A DNA stretch of 64,000 nucleotides from Breznakia pachnodae. Lineage in GTDB: Bacteria > Bacillota_I > Bacilli_A > Erysipelotrichales > Erysipelotrichaceae. The notes below the pieces were generated by a model. That model ran no database searches, was not told the DNA's origin, and saw only the letters and a list, made by a program, of their open reading frames with translations. The position numbers were made by a program, and so were the translations under genes. Numbering within the stretch: the stretch's first letter is position 1; each line of letters starts with the position of its first letter. Where the stretch lies: contig NZ_JAUSUR010000001.1 of NCBI RefSeq assembly GCF_030814225.1, forward strand, positions 558,001 to 622,000. Direction: 5' to 3'. Positions 29,576 through 37,995 of this stretch are shown here, piece after piece.

Positions 29576-30294
29576 TGCTATTTGAAGGTAATATATCCGT
29601 AAAGGCTGCACTACTATCACCTTTTCGTGAGGTAACTAAAATTTTAGTAGATCAAGATAAAAAAGATCGAGATACCAATTACATATTAAGAAAAGCAAAT
29701 GAGCAGAATATTCCTATTGAATATACAACTAGAGAATCAATTGATGAAATTACTACTGGTAAAACGCATGGAGGTTTAGTTGCCTATATAGAAGATAGAA
29801 CCTATCAGAACATAGAAGATTATACTAAAAACTCCACATTCTTTGCAGTAGTTGAAGGTATTGAAGATCCTTATAACTTTGGATATGTACTACGCAGTTT
29901 ATATGCTGCAGGATGTAATGCAGTAATAACTAGCAATCGAAATTGGAGTAACGCTGCAAATGTTGTCGCAAAGGCAAGTGCAGGAGCAAGTGAGTATCTT
30001 CCTCACATCTGCACAGAACACTTCAGTGAGACGTTATCCACTTTAAAGGAAAACAATATTCAAATCATCTGTTCAATGCGTGATGATAGTGCTATAGAGT
30101 TATATGACTATGATTTTACTCAACCTGTATGCATTTGTATTGGTGGTGAAAAAAGAGGATTATCAAAAGATATTCTTCAAGCATCTGATCAAAATGTATA
30201 TATACCCTATAACTCTGATTTCAGAAATGCATTAAATGCAGTGAGCGCCACAACAATTCTGGCGTTTGAAATTGTAAGGCAAAGAAAAGCATAG
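29575..30294 (+). CDS. TrmH/SpoU family RNA 2'-O-methyltransferase
   Basis: This 239-residue protein has the three SPOUT knot motifs: VEGIEDPYNFGYVLRSLYAAG, CIGGEKRGLS and NALNAVSATTILAFEI. An N-terminal substrate-recognition domain (residues 1-80) matches the RlmB group. It should methylate a ribose in rRNA or tRNA using S-adenosylmethionine. The ATG overlaps the deacetylase stop by one base, so translation is probably coupled. The exact target nucleotide is unknown. Confidence 0.9.
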   Translation: MLFEGNISVKAALLSPFREVTKILVDQDKKDRDTNYILRKANEQNIPIEYTTRESIDEITTGKTHGGLVAYIEDRTYQNIEDYTKNSTFFAVVEGIEDPYNFGYVLRSLYAAGCNAVITSNRNWSNAANVVAKASAGASEYLPHICTEHFSETLSTLKENNIQIICSMRDDSAIELYDYDFTQPVCICIGGEKRGLSKDILQASDQNVYIPYNSDFRNALNAVSATTILAFEIVRQRKA

Positions 30295-30326
30295 AAATGG
30301 TTTCATTATCCATATCTATGCTTTTT
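30286..30326. terminator. Bidirectional terminator
   Basis: A 10-bp stem (AAAGCATAGA with its complement, loop about 19 bases) is followed by T5 on the plus strand. It lies between the SpoU gene and the convergent gene at 30332. Confidence 0.75.
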
Positions 30327-30331
30327 CTATA

Positions 30332-30655
30332 TTAACGTGTAACGATAGTGTTTACAGACTCCTTTAATCCATCACTGAACTCATCAAGGTCATCTAAATC
30401 AATTGCTTCTTCTCGAATAAGAGAAACCAGATTCATCATGAGGCTTGATCGCTTCATATCTAGTATAACTCCCTTGTTTCTCTTATCTTTACTTATCCTT
30501 CTCTCTAGTTTCCAAAACTTTTCAGATGGATTCTCATCTTCACTTAATAATTCTATATATTCCTTATTAAGTCTATCAATATAGTTTTCTTGCCAAATTG
30601 AAACTTTGCTTCTAAATAACTTCCAGTCTTTTTCATTAACTTCTTGCACTTTCAA
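30332..30655 (-). CDS. Conserved small hypothetical protein
   Basis: This 107-residue soluble protein is rich in charged residues (VNEKDWKLFRSKVSIWQENY, FWKLERRISKDKR, IDLDDLDEFSDGLKESV) and mostly helical in appearance. I recognise similar short proteins of unknown function in clostridia; they are sometimes labelled multidrug transporter in databases, although no membrane segment is present. No function can be assigned. A good AAAGGAGG precedes the ATG. The convergent neighbour shares the terminator. Confidence 0.8.
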   Translation of the reverse strand: MKVQEVNEKDWKLFRSKVSIWQENYIDRLNKEYIELLSEDENPSEKFWKLERRISKDKRNKGVILDMKRSSLMMNLVSLIREEAIDLDDLDEFSDGLKESVNTIVTR

Positions 30656-30689
30656 ACCTCCTTTTTACATATCCATTATACCAAAAGAA

Positions 30690-30718
30690 AAAGAACTTAT
30701 TCCTAAGAATTCGTTCTT
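30690..30718 (-). terminator. Possible weak terminator
   Basis: A 6-bp AAGAAC/GTTCTT stem is followed on the minus strand by TTTTTCTTTT. It lies downstream of the membrane protein gene at 30799-31149. Confidence 0.35.
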
Positions 30719-30798
30719 CTCTTGATCAATTAACTTCCAGTTGCAATAAAATCATAATTAGTATTATTATTTATAATTGCATACTTTCTCATACCTTT

Positions 30799-31149
30799 CT
30801 AATCTACGAATAAATATCCACAGAAAATATAAAGCATATTAATATAGAATGCATCGACTCCAAAGAAACCAAAGATATTCGATACACTTGAGAATGTAAA
30901 TAAATTCAATTGCATAAACAACAAGAAGATTACTATTAGAATTGCAATAAGCTTCTTATATACATTACCATGTCGTTTCCCTCTGGAAACATTTAAAGTT
31001 GCCCCAAATACACATAGAGCAATTACTATAATAATTTTTAATAGTGTTGGCGTAATATCCGAAACTAAATAAGTTGTAATTAATTTCGTAACCAAAGCAC
31101 TAATAAAAATCAAAAGAAATGGTACCCCTAATTTACGAAAATCATTCAC
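30799..31149 (-). CDS. Small four-helix membrane protein of unknown function
   Basis: This 116-residue protein is hydrophobic, with about four membrane segments (residues 8-28, 34-51, 66-84 and 95-113) joined by a basic loop (NVSRGKRHGNVYKK). The start is GTG 31149, preceded by GGTGG, immediately after the cyclophilin stop. I do not recognise the family. Coupled expression with the cyclophilin gene is likely from the 2-base gap. Confidence 0.75.
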   Translation of the reverse strand: MNDFRKLGVPFLLIFISALVTKLITTYLVSDITPTLLKIIIVIALCVFGATLNVSRGKRHGNVYKKLIAILIVIFLLFMQLNLFTFSSVSNIFGFFGVDAFYINMLYIFCGYLFVD

Positions 31150-31151
31150 GC

Positions 31152-31577
31152 CTATTCCACCACGATACTTTCTATAACATCACCATTACGCATATTGCGT
31201 ACTGCTTCAATATTATCTAATGCTTTTCCAAACACCGTGTGTACACCGTCTAAATGTGGTTGTGGTTCATGAACGATAAAGAACTGACAACATCCAGTAT
31301 CTTTTCCACGGTGTGCCATTGAGAATGACCCTACTTCATGTTTGTGTGGGTTATTTGCTGTTTCACATGGTATTGTATATCCTAAATCTCCAGTACCATT
31401 ACCATTTGGGCATCCACCTTGTGATACAAACCCAGGGATAACACGATGGAATGTTTTTCCATTGTAATATCCTTCTTTAATTAATTTAACAAAATTCGCT
31501 ACCGTTTTTGGTGCTTCCTTTTCATATAGTTCAAAATGAATTTTTTCTCCATTTTGCATTGTTATTGTTCCTTGCAT
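31152..31577 (-). CDS. Peptidyl-prolyl cis-trans isomerase, cyclophilin type
   Basis: This protein of about 141 residues has the cyclophilin core: [31 protein letters not shown] (active-site Arg and Phe), [16 protein letters not shown] and [10 protein letters not shown]. It is cytosolic, without a signal peptide, and of the short bacterial PpiB size. I choose ATG 31577 over ATG 31586 because AAAGG would touch the earlier codon. It assists folding of proline-containing proteins. Confidence 0.93.
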   Translation of the reverse strand: MQGTITMQNGEKIHFELYEKEAPKTVANFVKLIKEGYYNGKTFHRVIPGFVSQGGCPNGNGTGDLGYTIPCETANNPHKHEVGSFSMAHRGKDTGCCQFFIVHEPQPHLDGVHTVFGKALDNIEAVRNMRNGDVIESIVVE

Positions 31578-31615
31578 AATATTCATCCTTTCAATATGTT
31601 TATCATTATATCATA

Positions 31616-32584
31616 TTAAATGATACGAATGTATCTCTTAGAAGACAAAATCTGAATTTTTCTTCCCTTAAATATCTTATTACCTAGTACTCCAGCAATT
31701 CGTGTAGAACGAAACATATCCACTCTTCCACTAATTACCTTCTCTAAGGAAATCTTATGGTCATAGAGGAACAAATCCAACTGATTGGTAATCCACATAT
31801 CAATCGCCTCTACACCCAGCACACCGACGCCATAGGCGCGTTGTTCCATATCTACATCCAGTTCAGACGCTTCAATATATTCTTTTCCTAACCAGCTTTC
31901 TTTGGCACCACTATCAAATCCAAAAATAACTGGATTCTTATTTTGGTCTAATAAGCAAATACAAGGAAAACTTGCTGGAATGAAATTCTGTAAGTAGAAG
32001 TTATCTCTAATTTTAAGAATAGAGAATGTTTTGTTTACATCATCAATCTCAAAATCAAAATGACTTAATATATCCCAACCTAATATCCCATCAAAATTCA
32101 TAACCTTTACATTTACATAAGGTAGTGCAAAGTTTTTATCATCCAACAGAACTAATGGCTGATGATTAATCTGAAGAGCACCAAAGTACACCTTCTCTAC
32201 CATTACACAACTGGATGTTGTAGTCTTTCCACCAATACTGCCTACACTTACCGTTTGTTCTAGCTTCGTTGTTTTAATTTTTGTAGCACTCTTCTCTAGA
32301 ATCCCACTGATTTGAGCACCTGTATCTAACAGAAAGGTAAACTCCTGTCCCTGTATTCTTACATAACATACATATAAACCCAAACGATTACGTTTAATCT
32401 TCGCTGTAAAAGTATCCATATGATAAATAAACTCACGGTGTTCAAACCCAGTGAATTTATGAAATGATTCAGTTTCAGAAAATAATCTTGGAGCGAACTG
32501 CTCATAATAACTTTGTACTTTTCGTACATTTGCAAGCGAGTAACGATTTGACTTACTTACTTTTGTCTTCGGAAATATAGCCAT
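31616..32584 (-). CDS. Two-lobed retropepsin-like aspartyl protease homologue
   Basis: This 322-residue soluble protein has two aspartyl-protease active-site motifs: FLLDTGA (Asp at 87) and FGFDSGA (Asp at 224). Each is followed by a hydrophobic-Gly motif (GILGWDIL 166-173; AGVLGNKIF 297-305) of the retropepsin fold. The arrangement looks like a fused dimer in a single chain. The first 60 residues are basic and of unknown function. There is no signal peptide, so it would act in the cytosol. GAGGTG precedes the ATG. Activity is inferred only from motifs. Confidence 0.7.
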   Translation of the reverse strand: MAIFPKTKVSKSNRYSLANVRKVQSYYEQFAPRLFSETESFHKFTGFEHREFIYHMDTFTAKIKRNRLGLYVCYVRIQGQEFTFLLDTGAQISGILEKSATKIKTTKLEQTVSVGSIGGKTTTSSCVMVEKVYFGALQINHQPLVLLDDKNFALPYVNVKVMNFDGILGWDILSHFDFEIDDVNKTFSILKIRDNFYLQNFIPASFPCICLLDQNKNPVIFGFDSGAKESWLGKEYIEASELDVDMEQRAYGVGVLGVEAIDMWITNQLDLFLYDHKISLEKVISGRVDMFRSTRIAGVLGNKIFKGRKIQILSSKRYIRII

Positions 32585-32614
32585 GGTTTCACCTCATTAT
32601 TTATTATAACATGA

Positions 32615-32620
32615 TATAAT
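32615..32620 (+). promoter_or_regulatory. -10 element upstream of the DUF4438 gene
   Basis: TATAAT lies 21 bases before the ATG. A second TATAAT on the minus strand (32603-32608) serves the divergent gene. No clear -35 elements are visible. Confidence 0.35.
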
Positions 32621-32640
32621 ACTAAAAACGGAGGTAGTAA

Positions 32641-33498
32641 ATGAAAACAAATAAAAATAAATTAGTAATGCATTCATTACTAGGAAACATACATCACCCT
32701 ACAGAAAAAGGATATCGTGTTGGTTATGATGGAATAGGAAGAATCCTTCCATCGGTTGGTGGGATTACCTACAACTTTCAAATTGGCGATAACTGTATGG
32801 GATTAGTGGGAGACCACATTGAACCAGGTGTCAGTATAAAAAATCCAAACAGTGGAGAAAACCCTGCACTTCAATTATTCAGTTGTGTAGGTAATACTGT
32901 AAAGATTACAAGTGGAGATGCGAAAGGCAGACTAGGTGTTATTACTGGAACTCATGGTGGTATTGATCATGCTTTTGTATACTTTGATCAAGAGATCCTA
33001 GAACTGTTAAGTGGTGATGAAAAAATGTTAGTAAAAGGATATGGTCAAGGACTTGAATTAAGTGACTATCCTAATATTAAGGTTATGAATTTAGATCCTT
33101 CACTATTAGATACTATGCACCTCAAGGAAGAAAATAATAAATTACATATTGGAGTTACCCATATTATTCCAGCCTGTTTAATGGGTTCAGGGTTAGGTTC
33201 CGCAACGATGGCATCAGGTGACTATGATATTATGACCCAAGATGAAGCAATGAATAAACAGTACAATCTAGATACATTGCGTTTTGGTGATATTGTGGCA
33301 ATTGAAGATCATAACTCGTTCAATGGTCCTCACTATGCGAAAGGATGTTACACTGTAGGTGTAATTGTTCATAGTGATTCTTATACTTCTGGTCATGGTC
33401 CTGGAGTTTGTGTCTTATTTACATCAAAAGATGATTCATTAATTCCTTATATTGAAAAGGATGCAAACTTAATTAATTACATTAATATATCAAAATAG
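32641..33498 (+). CDS. DUF4438 family protein
   Basis: This 285-residue soluble protein matches DUF4438: GYRVGYDGIGRILPSVGGI near the start, GDNCMGLVGDHIEPGVS, GVITGTHGGIDH, and IPACLMGSGLGS with HNSFNGPHYAKGCYTVGVIVHSDS. The conserved His, Asp and Gly residues suggest an enzyme or ligand-binding role, but I know of no assigned function. GGAGG precedes the ATG. It is transcribed alone, ends at a strong terminator and is divergent from the retropepsin-like gene. Confidence 0.88.
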   Translation: MKTNKNKLVMHSLLGNIHHPTEKGYRVGYDGIGRILPSVGGITYNFQIGDNCMGLVGDHIEPGVSIKNPNSGENPALQLFSCVGNTVKITSGDAKGRLGVITGTHGGIDHAFVYFDQEILELLSGDEKMLVKGYGQGLELSDYPNIKVMNLDPSLLDTMHLKEENNKLHIGVTHIIPACLMGSGLGSATMASGDYDIMTQDEAMNKQYNLDTLRFGDIVAIEDHNSFNGPHYAKGCYTVGVIVHSDSYTSGHGPGVCVLFTSKDDSLIPYIEKDANLINYINISK

Positions 33499-33501
33499 CA
33501 A

Positions 33502-33528
33502 AAATGTTCCGACTTGGAACATTTTTTT
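33502..33528. terminator. Bidirectional terminator
   Basis: A perfect 9-bp stem (AAATGTTCC/GGAACATTT, loop GACTT) is followed by T7 on the plus strand and T5 on the minus strand. It ends both the DUF4438 gene and the surface protein gene at 33550. Confidence 0.85.
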
Positions 33529-33549
33529 GTTAGGTTATTAGGTAACGTA

Positions 33550-34740
33550 TTATTCTTGAGTTTTCTTTCTTTTTGTATAGATTATTATTACTGCTGCACT
33601 TGCCAGCAATACATACAGCAAACCAGCATTTGTTGTATCCATTGTATTTACACTGCCATTTGCATTTGCAGAAGGATTTGCAGTACTTGGATTCATCGTA
33701 GTTGTTTTGTCATGACTAGCTGGATTGTTTTTTTCTGGAGTTATAACCTCAGTTGTTGGTGGTACCTCTGTACTTGGTTTTTCCTCTGGTTTTTTTTCTG
33801 GTTCCTTCACAGGTGGTTTCTCTTTATCCGGCTCTTTTATTACTTCTTTTTCTTCTACATAAAGTCCTGAATCGGAAGCTAGCAAGCCATCTACTTCCGC
33901 AGTATTAATGATTGTTTTTCCATATGCTGAATCCAGTATCTTTGCATTAAAAGTTATTTTTGTGGAATTCCCATTTGAAAGATCACTAAGTGGAATGATG
34001 ATGTCTCCATTACTATCAACTGTATAGTTGGTAATTATACTTCCATCAACAGCAATAGAAGAAGTATCAACTAACATCTCATTGGGAACATAATCAGAAA
34101 CATTTATTTGATCCCAAAGAGAAGCCGTTGTTGATGTGTTTTTTAATTCTATTTCATATTCAACTGTATCTCCAACACGATTTTTACCATCACTCGTAGT
34201 TGTGTTTGTTGCTGTTTTATTTATGTTTTTCTCCGGACTACTGTAAACAATTATATTACTTCCGCCTACAATTACGCTACCACTTCCGAAAATGCCTCCA
34301 CCAGTAAAGTTTCCATTATAGCTTCCTTGCTGTGGTCTAATTTGAATTGGTTCATCTGTAACTGTTCCAGTAAAACGAATATTGTAAGTAAGTGTGTATT
34401 CTGTTCCTGATGTCATATTTTTAAATGAAAAGCCATATTTTTCTCCTGAAGTTTCACCACTACCCGTCATTTCCCCTGAAAAAGTAATTGTACTTTCGTC
34501 AATACTATAATTCTCTTTGTTAACCGAATAGGTAACTTTTGATATATCTCTACTTCCTGGTGTTAACGTTACTACAACTTGCATTACATCATTTTCCGTA
34601 AGTACTTTTCCTGGGTTTGTTAAGTTGTGTACTTCTGTTTTTGTCGTAATAATACTCGCTGCTTCTACTTTAGATGTACTCATAAACATCGCAGTAAACA
34701 ATAAGCAAAATGTCATCATTTTTAATATATTCCGTTTCAT
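33550..34740 (-). CDS. Cell-wall surface protein 1 (DUF11-like, LPXTG-like anchor)
   Basis: This 396-residue protein has a signal peptide ending at VEA, beta-rich extracellular domains, and a DUF11-like module (GDTVEYEIELKNTSTTASLWDQI, DYVPNEMLVD, NTAEVDG). A Pro/Lys/Glu-rich spacer (KEPDKEKPPVKEPEKKPEEK) follows. It ends with NTMDTTNAG, a hydrophobic helix and KRKKTQE, the layout of a sortase signal with a degenerate LPXTG-type motif. ATG 34740 has GGAGG at good spacing and is preferred over ATG 34755. It lies 16 bases after the stop of membrane sigma factor 1, so the two form an operon. Confidence 0.82.
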   Translation of the reverse strand: MKRNILKMMTFCLLFTAMFMSTSKVEAASIITTKTEVHNLTNPGKVLTENDVMQVVVTLTPGSRDISKVTYSVNKENYSIDESTITFSGEMTGSGETSGEKYGFSFKNMTSGTEYTLTYNIRFTGTVTDEPIQIRPQQGSYNGNFTGGGIFGSGSVIVGGSNIIVYSSPEKNINKTATNTTTSDGKNRVGDTVEYEIELKNTSTTASLWDQINVSDYVPNEMLVDTSSIAVDGSIITNYTVDSNGDIIIPLSDLSNGNSTKITFNAKILDSAYGKTIINTAEVDGLLASDSGLYVEEKEVIKEPDKEKPPVKEPEKKPEEKPSTEVPPTTEVITPEKNNPASHDKTTTMNPSTANPSANANGSVNTMDTTNAGLLYVLLASAAVIIIYTKRKKTQE

Positions 34741-34756
34741 ATCTTTTTCCTCCATT

Positions 34757-36064
34757 TTATTGAATTATAATTTCAAGTTCATTTCCTGCATAATCACTTA
34801 TATAAAATTTGTCTATTGTGCTTCCTTTACTAACTATAGTTAATGTATTATTCTCTTCATTGTATTTATAATCTTCACTTGTTTGATTGTTCTTATAGAA
34901 ACGAATACTATCTGGATTTATCTTGGATAAATCATCAGATAAGTAATAGGTAAAGGTATCACCCTTTTTTTCGTAAGAGCCATTAGGACTATGAATATCA
35001 ATATTGGTTACTTCAATTTCTCTTTGATCTATAACTGCTTCATCATTTACTAACTGAATTGTATAGTTCCCATTCTCAGTAACACTTGTAGTAGCCACAC
35101 CATTCACTAGTATCTGATCATAGTTATCATTTGTTGTAGTGATATTTAAATTAACCGCTTCATTTGTCCAATCTTCTAAATAACTAATATTTGAAAATGT
35201 TGCAACATCTTCTTCTACTTCTTTTACTGGTTTCTCTACAACTGGTGTAACTGTCTGATTATTTTCAACTGGCGCTTTTGGCTGATTAAAAATAAGAATT
35301 CCTGCCACTGCAACTGTAGTAGCTGTCCCTCCTAATGCAAGTTTTAATAAAATACCAGACTTGGCCAACGTCTTAGTATTAACTATCTTTTCTAATAACT
35401 CATTTGCGCTTGCACTTCCTAATACCATATTTGCACTCAGTGTTTGGTATGCCAAACTGATTGTAGCTGGTGCAAGTACAATACTGTAATTCTTTGGTGA
35501 AATTCCATTTCTTTTTAAATCCTCTTTCAGTTTTACTTTAATTCTACTGATGCGAGAATTAACAGTTCCTCTTGGTACATCTAATATTTCAGCAATCTCT
35601 CCAATCTGTAATCCATCATAATAGCGCAGTAATCCAACACTCTTCATTGGTGTACTCATATTCTCCAAAGATTCCATGATAATCTCATTTACTCTTTTAC
35701 CCTCTAATTCATCTGAAATAGAAACATGACTATTATCAACAAAATCTTCAACAGTTGTCTTTTCGCCTAAATCTACTGTTTTTAACTTATTACGATCATG
35801 ATTTACACAAGTTGTATAAGTAACTCTACTTAACCATGAAGCAAATGCTTTTGGTTCTTTTAATGTGTCAATTTTATTGTGAACACGAATAAAAACCTCT
35901 TGTACAATATCTTTTGCACTTTCTTCATTCCTATAATACTGATAAGCTATAAAATAAACTTTATTATAGTAAGCTTTATATATTTTTGAAAATGCTTCGG
36001 TATCTGCCTGCTGTGCTTTACGTATAACATCTTCATCAATTGTTGGTATGTAATTCCTACTCAC
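34757..36064 (-). CDS. Membrane-tethered sigma factor 1 with extracellular Ig-like domain
   Basis: This protein of about 435 residues has a cytosolic sigma-70 region 2 (residues 17-85; YNKVYFIAYQYYRNEESAKDIVQEVFIRVH) and region 4 (about 130-187; GLLRYYDGLQIGEIAEILDVPRGTVNSRISRI), like ECF sigma factors. After a linker comes one membrane helix (about 238-260), a Pro/Glu stalk and a beta-rich extracellular domain of about 140 residues ending YISDYAGNELEI. ECF factors normally lack the last two parts. The start is GTG 36064 or 36070; GGCGGGG spacing favours 36064. It is about 65-70% like sigma factor 2 by eye. Signalling across the membrane is inferred. Confidence 0.85.
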   Translation of the reverse strand: MSRNYIPTIDEDVIRKAQQADTEAFSKIYKAYYNKVYFIAYQYYRNEESAKDIVQEVFIRVHNKIDTLKEPKAFASWLSRVTYTTCVNHDRNKLKTVDLGEKTTVEDFVDNSHVSISDELEGKRVNEIIMESLENMSTPMKSVGLLRYYDGLQIGEIAEILDVPRGTVNSRISRIKVKLKEDLKRNGISPKNYSIVLAPATISLAYQTLSANMVLGSASANELLEKIVNTKTLAKSGILLKLALGGTATTVAVAGILIFNQPKAPVENNQTVTPVVEKPVKEVEEDVATFSNISYLEDWTNEAVNLNITTTNDNYDQILVNGVATTSVTENGNYTIQLVNDEAVIDQREIEVTNIDIHSPNGSYEKKGDTFTYYLSDDLSKINPDSIRFYKNNQTSEDYKYNEENNTLTIVSKGSTIDKFYISDYAGNELEIIIQ

Positions 36065-36186
36065 TTTCACCCCGCCTTTCTACTTTTTCCATCTTTCTTT
36101 TTTTGCCCTCCTATATATTTGTAGTTAAAATTCACAAAATAGTTCATTTTTTTGTTCATTAACTCATAGAAAAGATCAATAAGTTA

Positions 36187-36229
36187 TTACCAACACCCTT
36201 ATAGACACCTATCTTTTTTGAAAACGTCC
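36187..36229 (-). promoter_or_regulatory. Conserved element and possible ECF-type promoter of sigma unit 1
   Basis: On the minus strand GTGTCTATAA begins a 22-base block (36187-36208) that is identical, without mismatch, to 39423-39444 upstream of sigma unit 2. GGAC lies 17 bases further upstream as a possible -35. It would start a leader of about 130 bases. Confidence 0.5.
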
Positions 36230-36270
36230 CATAAAAATAAAAAAAATCTAATAAATTTTAATTTCCAATT

Positions 36271-36299
36271 AAAAAGCATTCCAATTAGGAACACTTTTT
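36271..36299 (-). terminator. Terminator after surface protein 2
   Basis: A 12-bp stem with two G-U pairs (36271-36282/36288-36299), a 5-base loop and a T5 tail on the minus strand lies just past the stop of the InlB-repeat protein gene. Confidence 0.75.
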
Positions 36300-36327
36300 C
36301 AGGTTATTGGTTAATTAATTTATCAGA

Positions 36328-37977
36328 TTAATTATATTTCTTTTTTCTTATAGATACCGTTATTGTTATTGCACCTATTAATAACAAGTATAACAATCCA
36401 GTATTTGTAGTATCCATTGTATTCACTCCACCATTTGTATTCACAGATGATTTTGTGTTACTTGGATTTATAATGGTTACTTTATTCTTTTCAGGAACCT
36501 TGCTTGGATTTGAAGGTGTCTCTGGTTTACTTGGATTTGTTGGAGGTGTTGGATCAGTTGGATCCACAACTTTCGTTTCTTTCCACTTTGCATATAATGT
36601 AATATCTTTCGTAACTACATCATTACTAAAATTCCATGCTGTTGTATAAGTGGTATCGGTATACCATCCTTCAAATGTATGATTTGATTTTGTTGGATTC
36701 GTTGGTTTACTGATTGTACTTCCTGATGCAATATCTGTAATTGAAGCTACTGCACTTCCTCCCTGTGAATCAAAATCTACTCTATAGGCTTGTGGTACTG
36801 TATCCGGTGTCCATTTTGCATACAAAGTAGTATCAGCTATAACAACATCACTACTGAAGTCCCATGCTGTTGTATATGCTGTGTTGGTATACCACCCATC
36901 AAATGTATTATTTGACTTTGTTGGTTGTGTAGGCTCACTAATTGTACTTCCTGATGCGATATCTGTAATCGAAGCAACTGCACTTCCACCTTGCGAATCA
37001 AAATCTACTTTATAGGTTTGTGGTACTGTATCTGGTATCCATTTCGCATACAATGTAGTATCAGCTATAACAACATCACTAGTGAAATTCCACTTTGTTG
37101 TATAGGTAGTATCTATATACCATCCGCCAAATGTATTATCACTCTTTATTGGTTCTGCTGGTTCACTAACAGTACTTCCTGATGCGATATCTGTAATAGA
37201 GGCAACTGCACTTCCACCTCTCGAATCAAAGTCTACAGTATATTTAGTCGTTGCTGTAGGTGTACTCATGATATAACTTGCCTCTCGCATTGGTAATGTT
37301 TTTTCTACAACACCAAGCATTGCTTCGTTATTGTATATTACATTCATTTCATAGCGACAATCAGAGATAGTTGTAGTTATTTTTTGACCCTCTACAAACT
37401 TATCAGCAGGAAAATAAATACTTCCTTCAGGAAATGTAACACTTAAATCTACAGGAGCTTTCCCTTGATTAAATAATGCTTCCATTTCTGGACCTGTTTT
37501 ATTGATTGATATTCCTAAATCCACGTATATTACATGATCAACATCGTAATAATAAAAATCACAATAATCAAAAATTTCCATAAATTGTGGATATGAATTA
37601 TTCATTGTTGATTCAAAACCAGCATATAGTTTTGTTTCATCTACTTCTAGTGATGGATCTAATTCAACAACAAAAGAAAAGGTTCTATTTCCTTCAAAAT
37701 GTAATTTATCCAAATCTCTACTTGGATCATTGTTTATCAAATCTACATAGCTATATACTTCTTGCCAAAAATCATCTAGATTCATGGTTACTTCATAGTT
37801 ACTATCATACTCAGTGGTAGTATCATCTTTATATAGTTCATATTCACTCTCAGCACTATTAAAGACAATATCACCTTTTGCTGTGATTGCTAAATCATCC
37901 CCAGCAGCAGATACAACTTGTATCCCACTGGAAATAGTTAAAAGCAATACCAGCACTGCCCTCGTTATTTTCTTCAT
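36328..37977 (-). CDS. Cell-wall surface protein 2 with three InlB B-type repeats
   Basis: This 549-residue protein has a signal peptide (cleavage near VVSAAG, residue 25), a unique N-terminal region (30-240), and three repeats of about 76 residues (246-320, 322-396, 398-466). Each repeat has the Listeria-Bacteroides (Flg_new/InlB B) pattern VDFDSxGG, ASITDIASGST, FxGWY and TLYAKW. A Pro-rich spacer, NTMDTTNTG, a hydrophobic helix and RKKKYN tail follow. Such repeats form rod-like adhesin stalks. It lies 18 bases downstream of sigma factor 2, in an operon. Confidence 0.88.
   Translation of the reverse strand: MKKITRAVLVLLLTISSGIQVVSAAGDDLAITAKGDIVFNSAESEYELYKDDTTTEYDSNYEVTMNLDDFWQEVYSYVDLINNDPSRDLDKLHFEGNRTFSFVVELDPSLEVDETKLYAGFESTMNNSYPQFMEIFDYCDFYYYDVDHVIYVDLGISINKTGPEMEALFNQGKAPVDLSVTFPEGSIYFPADKFVEGQKITTTISDCRYEMNVIYNNEAMLGVVEKTLPMREASYIMSTPTATTKYTVDFDSRGGSAVASITDIASGSTVSEPAEPIKSDNTFGGWYIDTTYTTKWNFTSDVVIADTTLYAKWIPDTVPQTYKVDFDSQGGSAVASITDIASGSTISEPTQPTKSNNTFDGWYTNTAYTTAWDFSSDVVIADTTLYAKWTPDTVPQAYRVDFDSQGGSAVASITDIASGSTISKPTNPTKSNHTFEGWYTDTTYTTAWNFSNDVVTKDITLYAKWKETKVVDPTDPTPPTNPSKPETPSNPSKVPEKNKVTIINPSNTKSSVNTNGGVNTMDTTNTGLLYLLLIGAITITVSIRKKKYN
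36580..37242 (-). repeat. Three tandem ~228-bp repeats in surface protein 2
   Basis: The three repeats encode near-identical InlB B-type units with a 76-codon period. Long stretches are identical at protein level, which invites recombination and length variation. Confidence 0.85.
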
Positions 37978-37995
37978 TCTCTACTTCTCCTGTGT

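Noticed and set aside
33514-33870. Cysteine- and aromatic-rich plus-strand frame
   Set aside because: It lies antisense to surface protein 1 and its terminator, and its composition reflects the complement of Thr/Pro/Lys codons. It has no Shine-Dalgarno.
36455-36649. Gly/Val-rich plus-strand frame
   Set aside because: It is antisense to the Pro-rich spacer of surface protein 2, which explains the composition.
36580-37242. Regular repeats considered as CRISPR
   Set aside because: The period is 228 bp and the units are coding InlB-type repeats; no spacers or cas genes are present.
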